Below the pieces are notes generated by a model. It had not been told where the DNA came from, made no database searches, and saw nothing but the letters and a program-made list of their open reading frames with translations. The position numbers and the translations under genes were made by a program. From Bacillota bacterium (GTDB taxonomy: Bacteria; Bacillota; Clostridia; Christensenellales; SZUA-584), in contig JAEWBO010000005.1 of the NCBI GenBank assembly GCA_023391105.1, positions 1 to 64,000 on the forward strand: a stretch of 64,000 nt of DNA. Reading direction: 5' to 3'. This document shows, in pieces, positions 59,374 through 64,000 of the stretch; within the stretch, counting starts at the first letter, position 1, and the number at the start of each line of letters is the position of its first letter.

Positions 59374-60225
59374 ATGATGCGTTCATTGTATTCCGGCGTG
59401 ACCGGACTGAGAAACCACCAGACAAAAATGGATGTGATCGGCAACAACATTGCCAACGTGAACACGATCGGCTATAAATCCAGCCGCGTGATATTCCAGG
59501 ATATATACAGCCAGACGGTTAAACCCGCTACCTCGGCCAGCGCCACCTCAGGCGGCACGAACCCGCAGCAGATCGGCCTTGGCGTACAGGTGGCCACAAT
59601 TGACGTGATGCACACGAAGGGTACGCCGCAGTATACGGGCTATGCGCTGGATCTTTCAATCGACGGTGACGGCTATTTCGTGATTCAAAACGGCATAGAT
59701 CAGACGTATACACGGGCGGGCAATTTCTATGTGGATAACGACAACTATCTTGTAGACGCCAACGGAAATTTCGTTATGGGGATAATGATCCAAGATCCGC
59801 CTGAAGATACACCACAACCAAATGCCGACGGGCATTATGCGCCCGGCGATCTGATGAAGATTCAAATAGACCCTTCATATACGAACCTTTCCATTGACGG
59901 AAAAGGTAAAATTTCGGCCTTGGACGGCAGTGACACTGTTGATATTGGAACGCTTGTGGTTTCCACGTTTGCCAACCCGAACGGCCTTGAAAAGTGCGGC
60001 GAGAATTCGTACAGACCAACGGTGAATTCAGGAGATCCGGAATTCAGCGCACCTGATTCTGCCGGCGCCGGCAAGCTCAATCCGGGCACGCTGGAAATGT
60101 CCAATGTGGATCTGACAGGGGAATTTGCCGATATGATCGTCACGCAGAGAGGCTTCCAGGCCAACTCGAGAATCATCACCACCACGGATGAAATGCTCGA
60201 AGAGATTGTGAACATGGTCAGATAA
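59374..60225 (+). CDS. flgE: Flagellar hook protein FlgE
   Basis: This 283-residue protein has the rod/hook start SLYSGVTGLRNHQTKMDVIG and NNIANVNTIGYKSSRV, the GDGYFVIQNGIDQTYTRAG core and the C-terminal LTGEFADMIVTQRGFQANSR helix. It is at the short end for FlgE but in line with clostridial homologues. It lies after flgD and ahead of flbD as usual. Confidence 0.93.
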   Translation: MMRSLYSGVTGLRNHQTKMDVIGNNIANVNTIGYKSSRVIFQDIYSQTVKPATSASATSGGTNPQQIGLGVQVATIDVMHTKGTPQYTGYALDLSIDGDGYFVIQNGIDQTYTRAGNFYVDNDNYLVDANGNFVMGIMIQDPPEDTPQPNADGHYAPGDLMKIQIDPSYTNLSIDGKGKISALDGSDTVDIGTLVVSTFANPNGLEKCGENSYRPTVNSGDPEFSAPDSAGAGKLNPGTLEMSNVDLTGEFADMIVTQRGFQANSRIITTTDEMLEEIVNMVR

Positions 60226-60295
60226 TTGACGCGCAGATGAGGCGGGGGAGGTTATCTCCCGTCTCATAAAAATAATTGAAGAGGGGATGATCCGT

Positions 60296-60505
60296 TTGGT
60301 TCGTGTTCATCGCTTAAATAATCAGGAGTTCTTGGTTAACTGCGAACTCATTGAGTTTGTAGAGGAGACACCGAACACTGTGATATCCATGGTGTCGGGA
60401 AGAAAGCTTGTGGTATCAGAGACGAGCGAGGAAGTCAAAAGTCTTATTATTGAATATAAGAGAAAGATTTTTGATTCATTCGGCGTAAGGAACGAGGAAA
60501 AGTAG
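60296..60505 (+). CDS. flbD: FlbD family flagellar protein
   Basis: This protein is about 69 residues long, with the family core VHRLNNQEFLVNCELIEFVEE and VISMVSGRKLVVSET, ending in EYKRKI. FlbD-type small proteins sit between flgE and motA in Firmicutes; the role is unclear. TTG at 60296 is preferred, with AGAGGGG 9 bases upstream; ATG at 60287 would touch that site. Confidence 0.88.
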   Translation: MVRVHRLNNQEFLVNCELIEFVEETPNTVISMVSGRKLVVSETSEEVKSLIIEYKRKIFDSFGVRNEEK

Positions 60506-60517
60506 AGGTAATTATTT

Positions 60518-61312
60518 GTGGAGAAGACAACATTAATCGGTATTCTTACCGGCTTTGGTTGCATTATTGTGTCCATAATGTTTGATGGAGATGTCGGTTC
60601 ATTCTTTAATTTGCCTTCTATTTTTATCGTTATTGGCGGTACAATTGCCTCAACGATTGTTTCTTACACATGGAAGACGCTGAAATCCTTGAAGACCGTT
60701 TACTCGAATGCATTTAAAGTTAGTAAAGCCGATTTGAACGAAGATATCGAGCTGATTATACGCATCGCCAACATCGCGCGGCGTGAAGGCTTGCTGGCGC
60801 TTGAGGATGCGATGGCGGAGCTTGATAATCCGTTTCTTAAAAAGGGCATCATGCTCATCGTGGACGGTGCGGATACCGAACTGGTAAAAAACATACTTGA
60901 GACTGAAATTACGTTTATTCAGGAACGGCATGGGCAAGGACAGGCCATTATACTCAGTATGGCAAGCTATGCCCCTGCGTACGGTATGATAGGTACATTG
61001 ATCGGCCTTATCAACATGCTCAAAGACCTTGATGATATTGATTCACTGGGGCCCGGCATGGCGGTAGCTCTTATCACAACATTTTATGGTGTGGTGCTCG
61101 CGAACCTTGTGTTCACGCCGATCGCCAAGAAGCTAAGGGAGCAAAGCGAAAGAGAGATGCTGCAAAAGGAGCTTTACATGGAAGGACTGCTCTCTATTCA
61201 GGATGGCGAGAATCCGCGTATTATTAAGGACAAGCTGATGGCGTTCATTTCACGTCATGAATTGAAAAGGGCCCAAGAGAACCAACCAAAACCTGAGGTA
61301 AAAGAGTTCTAG
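60518..61312 (+). CDS. motA: Flagellar stator protein MotA
   Basis: This 264-residue membrane protein has four segments, the conserved IFIVIGGTIASTIVSYTW start and the APAYGMIGTLIGLINMLKDL channel segment with the important Pro. The cytoplasmic loop carries charged residues that push FliG. It starts with GTG, 12 bases after flbD, with GAGG upstream. Confidence 0.97.
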   Translation: MEKTTLIGILTGFGCIIVSIMFDGDVGSFFNLPSIFIVIGGTIASTIVSYTWKTLKSLKTVYSNAFKVSKADLNEDIELIIRIANIARREGLLALEDAMAELDNPFLKKGIMLIVDGADTELVKNILETEITFIQERHGQGQAIILSMASYAPAYGMIGTLIGLINMLKDLDDIDSLGPGMAVALITTFYGVVLANLVFTPIAKKLREQSEREMLQKELYMEGLLSIQDGENPRIIKDKLMAFISRHELKRAQENQPKPEVKEF

Positions 61313-61325
61313 AAGGAGAAGAAGG

Positions 61326-62096
61326 ATGAGGGATCGAAAGAAACCAGAGCCGCCTGAAGAGGAAGGGGCACCGGCGTGGATGAATACGTATGGCGATATG
61401 GTCACTTTACTGCTGACGTTCTTCGTTTTGCTTTTTTCTTTCTCCACCATCGATGCGCAAAAATGGGAAGAGATTGTGAGCTCGCTTTCAGGTACACCTT
61501 TTGTCGCAATTCAGGCGCTTGATCCGGGCGCTGCAGAAGGGCAGCCGGCAGATGAGACATCATGGGATATTACTGAGCCCACGCCCCAACCGTCTACGGT
61601 GAATGGTATGAACGTGGAGGAAATTAAGGAGCGCTTTGACGAACTCTACGAAAGAGTAAAGGAACATATCGCGCAGAATGGCCTGCAGGAAGACCTTAAT
61701 GTGACGATGGAAGACGGTGTCATTGTCATGCGAATGGTCGAATCAGCGCTTTTCGACTCTGGCAGAGACGAAATCAAGCCAATTGCCAAAGAGACATTGC
61801 CAGCAATATGTGAGATCATTGTGGCGTATGACGCTTTGATTAAAACAATACGGGTTGAAGGACATACTGACACCGATCCCATACAGAACGCAAAGTTTAA
61901 GGACAATGATGAGCTATCTGCATCAAGGGCATTGGAGGTCAAACGGTTTATTAAGAGCGTTAGCAGTATTCAGCCTAAGAAAATCTGGCCGATTGGTTTG
62001 GGTGAATACTATCCAATTGCTGATAATGATACCAACGAGGGGAAGGCCCGTAACAGACGCGTTGATTTTGTAATAGAAAGCATTCTTAAAGATTAG
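61326..62096 (+). CDS. motB: Flagellar stator protein MotB
   Basis: This 256-residue protein has the ion-binding Asp 24 in TYGDMVTLLLTFFVLLFSF, one membrane segment and a C-terminal OmpA-like peptidoglycan-binding domain (RVEGHTDTDPIQ, then LSASRALEVKRFI). It anchors the stator to the wall. The coupling ion (proton or sodium) cannot be told with confidence. Confidence 0.97.
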   Translation: MRDRKKPEPPEEEGAPAWMNTYGDMVTLLLTFFVLLFSFSTIDAQKWEEIVSSLSGTPFVAIQALDPGAAEGQPADETSWDITEPTPQPSTVNGMNVEEIKERFDELYERVKEHIAQNGLQEDLNVTMEDGVIVMRMVESALFDSGRDEIKPIAKETLPAICEIIVAYDALIKTIRVEGHTDTDPIQNAKFKDNDELSASRALEVKRFIKSVSSIQPKKIWPIGLGEYYPIADNDTNEGKARNRRVDFVIESILKD

Positions 62097-62107
62097 AGGA
62101 ACTTGTG

Positions 62108-62506
62108 ATGAAGAAGATTCTGATTATCGTTATTGTGGTTATGATCTTGATGGGAGTAGCCGGCTATCTGCTGTTTTTGATGCCGCCGCCGGCCGCGGAG
62201 ACAATTTATTATGTACCGGGCGATTATTTTGTGACGAACATTACAGACAGCACGCGACTGCTTAAAACCACCATCGTTCTTGAGCTCAGCACCGCGGAAG
62301 CTGATAAAGTGACGGAGTATTTGACGGAGAACAACCACATTTTAAGAGATATCATTGTCTTTACTTTGAGAAGCAAAACCGAGGATGAACTCAGAAGCAA
62401 TGGGATCGAAGAAACGCTGCGTACTGAGCTTGTGAATAATTTGGAAAGCAAGATGGGGCTTGACTATATCGTAACGATCTATTTTAATGATTATGTCATA
62501 CAGTAA
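62108..62506 (+). CDS. fliL: Flagellar basal body protein FliL
   Basis: This 132-residue single-pass protein (IIVIVVMILMGVAGYLLFL) has the FliL domain pattern FVTNITDSTRLLKTTIVLEL and ILRDIIVFTLRSKTEDEL. It supports stator function. ATG 62108 has AGAGGA 7 bases upstream; a GTG at 62105 is in frame but too close. Confidence 0.95.
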   Translation: MKKILIIVIVVMILMGVAGYLLFLMPPPAAETIYYVPGDYFVTNITDSTRLLKTTIVLELSTAEADKVTEYLTENNHILRDIIVFTLRSKTEDELRSNGIEETLRTELVNNLESKMGLDYIVTIYFNDYVIQ

Positions 62507-62536
62507 TTTATCAAAGCGCGGTAGAGGAGAATAATT

Positions 62537-63547
62537 TTGGCGAATATTTTATCGCAAAATGAAATAGATGAACTGCTTAGCGCATTAACCTCGGGTAAGG
62601 ACACCCCTATTGAGGAACCCCCAGCCGAAGATGCACAAGCAATTAAAACGTACGACTTCAGGACGGCAAATAAGTTTTCCAAGGAACAGATGAGGACGCT
62701 GCATTTTATACATGATAATTTTGCGAGCCGTCTGTCAACCTATCTTTCCGGAACCTTGCGGGCCATCTGCGAGGTGGAGGTGATCTCCATTGAGGAACAG
62801 TCGTTTTCAGAGCTCAGTAATTCGATGCCGTCCCCTGTGGTGGTTTCTATTGTCAGTATGCCGCCGTTGCAGGGCAATTCGCTTTTTGTGATATCATCTG
62901 CTGTGTCTTACGAAATCATCAGCCGTCTGCTTGGCGGCTCGGGAGAGGTAAAGGCTCTTGATAAGTCGTTCACAGAGATTGAGCTTTCTATCATGGAGCG
63001 CATTATAAAAAAGATGCTGGGTCTCATGAACGAGTCCTGGGAGAAGATCAACAGGGTGGAAGCGCGGCTTGACAGGGTAGAGACGAGTTCTCAGTATGTT
63101 CAGATCGTATCCGCCAATGAGCCGATCGCGATTGTGACAATGAATGTGAAGATTGGCAATGTATCGGATATCATTAATATATGTATACCAAACGTGGCTG
63201 TTCAGCCCATCGCCAAGAAGCTGGTGATGAAAACATGGTATTCCGAACAAGATTTCCACAGCAGAAACGTGAATGTGAATGATCTGAAGCAGGGACTTGC
63301 GAGTGTGATGCTGTCTCTGAATGTCGTTTTTAATGATATTAACGCAACGGTACGTGATATATTAAACACACAGGTCGGTGATGTGATTAATGTGAATCAC
63401 CATATCAATGCGCCTGTCACCGTTAAGGTTGAGCATATTCCAAAATTTAAGGGTTTTATCGGCATGACGGGATCGAATTATTCGGTAAAGATTGCCGATA
63501 TCATAGAGGAGGAAGCGGTAGATGAGCGAGACATCAATGAACAATAA
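62537..63547 (+). CDS. fliM: Flagellar motor switch protein FliM
   Basis: This 336-residue protein has the CheY-P docking peptide ILSQNEIDELLSALT near the N-terminus, a CheC-like middle domain and a C-terminal SpoA domain ending in GFIGMTGSNYSVKIADII. It starts with TTG; AGAGGAG is 7 bases ahead. Its end overlaps the fliY start by 26 bases. Confidence 0.98.
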   Translation: MANILSQNEIDELLSALTSGKDTPIEEPPAEDAQAIKTYDFRTANKFSKEQMRTLHFIHDNFASRLSTYLSGTLRAICEVEVISIEEQSFSELSNSMPSPVVVSIVSMPPLQGNSLFVISSAVSYEIISRLLGGSGEVKALDKSFTEIELSIMERIIKKMLGLMNESWEKINRVEARLDRVETSSQYVQIVSANEPIAIVTMNVKIGNVSDIINICIPNVAVQPIAKKLVMKTWYSEQDFHSRNVNVNDLKQGLASVMLSLNVVFNDINATVRDILNTQVGDVINVNHHINAPVTVKVEHIPKFKGFIGMTGSNYSVKIADIIEEEAVDERDINEQ

Positions 63548-64000
63548 CATTTTCTATCCAACCAGCAATAACTATATTAGCGAGACTCTTACCGACCTCG
63601 AAAAGGATACACTGGGGGAAATCGGGAATATATGCATGGGCACGTCGGCGACGACACTGTCCACGCTGCTTGGTAAACGCGTGAATATCACGACGCCCAG
63701 AGTCAGCACTTGCAGGGGTAACGAATATCTCAATGAGTATGAGAAGCCCATCGTGGCCACTGAAGTATCCTATACACAAGGCGTGGACGGCACCAATATT
63801 TTTCTTTTAAAAAAAGAGGATGCTCTTGCGATCACGGAGGCGTTGGTCGGCTCAGGTACAGACCTTGAAGAACTCTATTTAAGCGCAATCAGTGAAGTGA
63901 TGAATCAGATGGTAGGCTCATCCTCAACGTCTCTAGCCGATCTGCTTCATGTGAGTGTTAATATTTCTCCGCCGGTTGTAAAGGAAATCTCACGGGATAC
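63522..64000 (+). CDS. fliY: Motor switch phosphatase FliY (N-terminal part, cut by window edge)
   Basis: The frame runs from ATG 63522 to the right edge without a stop (about 159 residues visible). The CheC-like domain has both D/S-x3-E-x2-N active sites: DTLGEIGN at 29-36 and SAISEVMN at 121-128, so it should dephosphorylate CheY-P at the switch. The SpoA C-domain would lie beyond the window. TAGAGGAGG lies 9 bases before the ATG, inside the fliM frame. Confidence 0.93.
   Translation, partial: MSETSMNNNIFYPTSNNYISETLTDLEKDTLGEIGNICMGTSATTLSTLLGKRVNITTPRVSTCRGNEYLNEYEKPIVATEVSYTQGVDGTNIFLLKKEDALAITEALVGSGTDLEELYLSAISEVMNQMVGSSSTSLADLLHVSVNISPPVVKEISRD

Noticed and set aside
63465..63515. 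Sigma-28 box GCCGATAT before fliY
   Set aside because: TAAA lies only 4 bases before the octamer, too close to act as -35, and the bases are coding for the FliM end.
1..64000. CRISPR arrays, tRNA or rRNA genes, transposases, prophage genes
   Set aside because: I looked for regular repeats, cloverleaf-like segments and mobile element proteins and saw none with adequate support.

Overview
The window comes from a motile Gram-positive bacterium of the Clostridia type with mid-range GC. Evidence for this is the AddA/AddB recombination nuclease pair in place of RecBCD, the CheC/CheD/FliY style of chemotaxis adaptation, the FliW-CsrA pair beside flagellin, FlgM with a sigma-28 of the SigD type, strong AGGAGG-like ribosome binding sites and lipobox signal peptides. 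I cannot fix the family or genus from sequence alone.

Region 1 (1-18.7 kb) is mixed housekeeping and accessory DNA: a VOC-fold protein, a TspO homologue, a DUF3298-like membrane protein, a PAS-GGDEF diguanylate cyclase, a metallo-beta-lactamase-fold lipoprotein, an AraC regulator whose ribosome binding site lies in a long hairpin, an M29 aminopeptidase coupled to a GT2 glycosyltransferase, a 579-residue TPR-like protein of unknown role, a lipoprotein, a small secreted protein with a structured element upstream, a 77-residue conserved small protein, addB-addA and a YbjQ-family protein.

Region 2 (18.7-23.4 kb, minus strand) is a chemotaxis operon cheC-cheD-cheY-cheA ending in an HD-GYP c-di-GMP phosphodiesterase. 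Region 3 (23.6-49.8 kb, plus strand) holds a FliK-like protein and a small FlhB-like protein, a putative cysteine hydrolase, fliD-fliS-fliT-like-yaaR, cheW, cheR-cheB, a lytic transglycosylase, flgB-flgC-fliE, the export apparatus fliO-P-Q-R-flhB-flhA, flhF-flhG, a PilZ protein, sigma-28, a SwrB-like protein, the rod genes flgF-flgG, yvyF-flgM-flgN-flgK-flgL and fliW-csrA. Region 4 is the flagellin gene, on the minus strand, with a sigma-28 promoter and two candidate CsrA sites in its leader. Region 5 (51.5 kb to the right edge, plus strand) is fliF-G-H-I-J-ylxF-fliK-flgD-flgE-flbD-motA-motB-fliL-fliM-fliY, with fliY cut off by the window edge.

Together the genes encode nearly a whole flagellum, its export machine, stators, switch, chemotaxis core and late-gene control (sigma-28/FlgM, CsrA/FliW). 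Cyclic-di-GMP genes (GGDEF, HD-GYP, PilZ) lie around and inside it. No chemoreceptor gene lies in the window. No CRISPR array, tRNA, rRNA or insertion sequence was recognised. I see no clear new multi-gene system. The least explained items are the putative cysteine hydrolase inside the flagellar operon, the structured elements at 11013-11085 and 4144-4186, the palindrome-rich gap before cheR, the lipobox-like FliP signal peptide and the 13-codon ORF in front of fliK.
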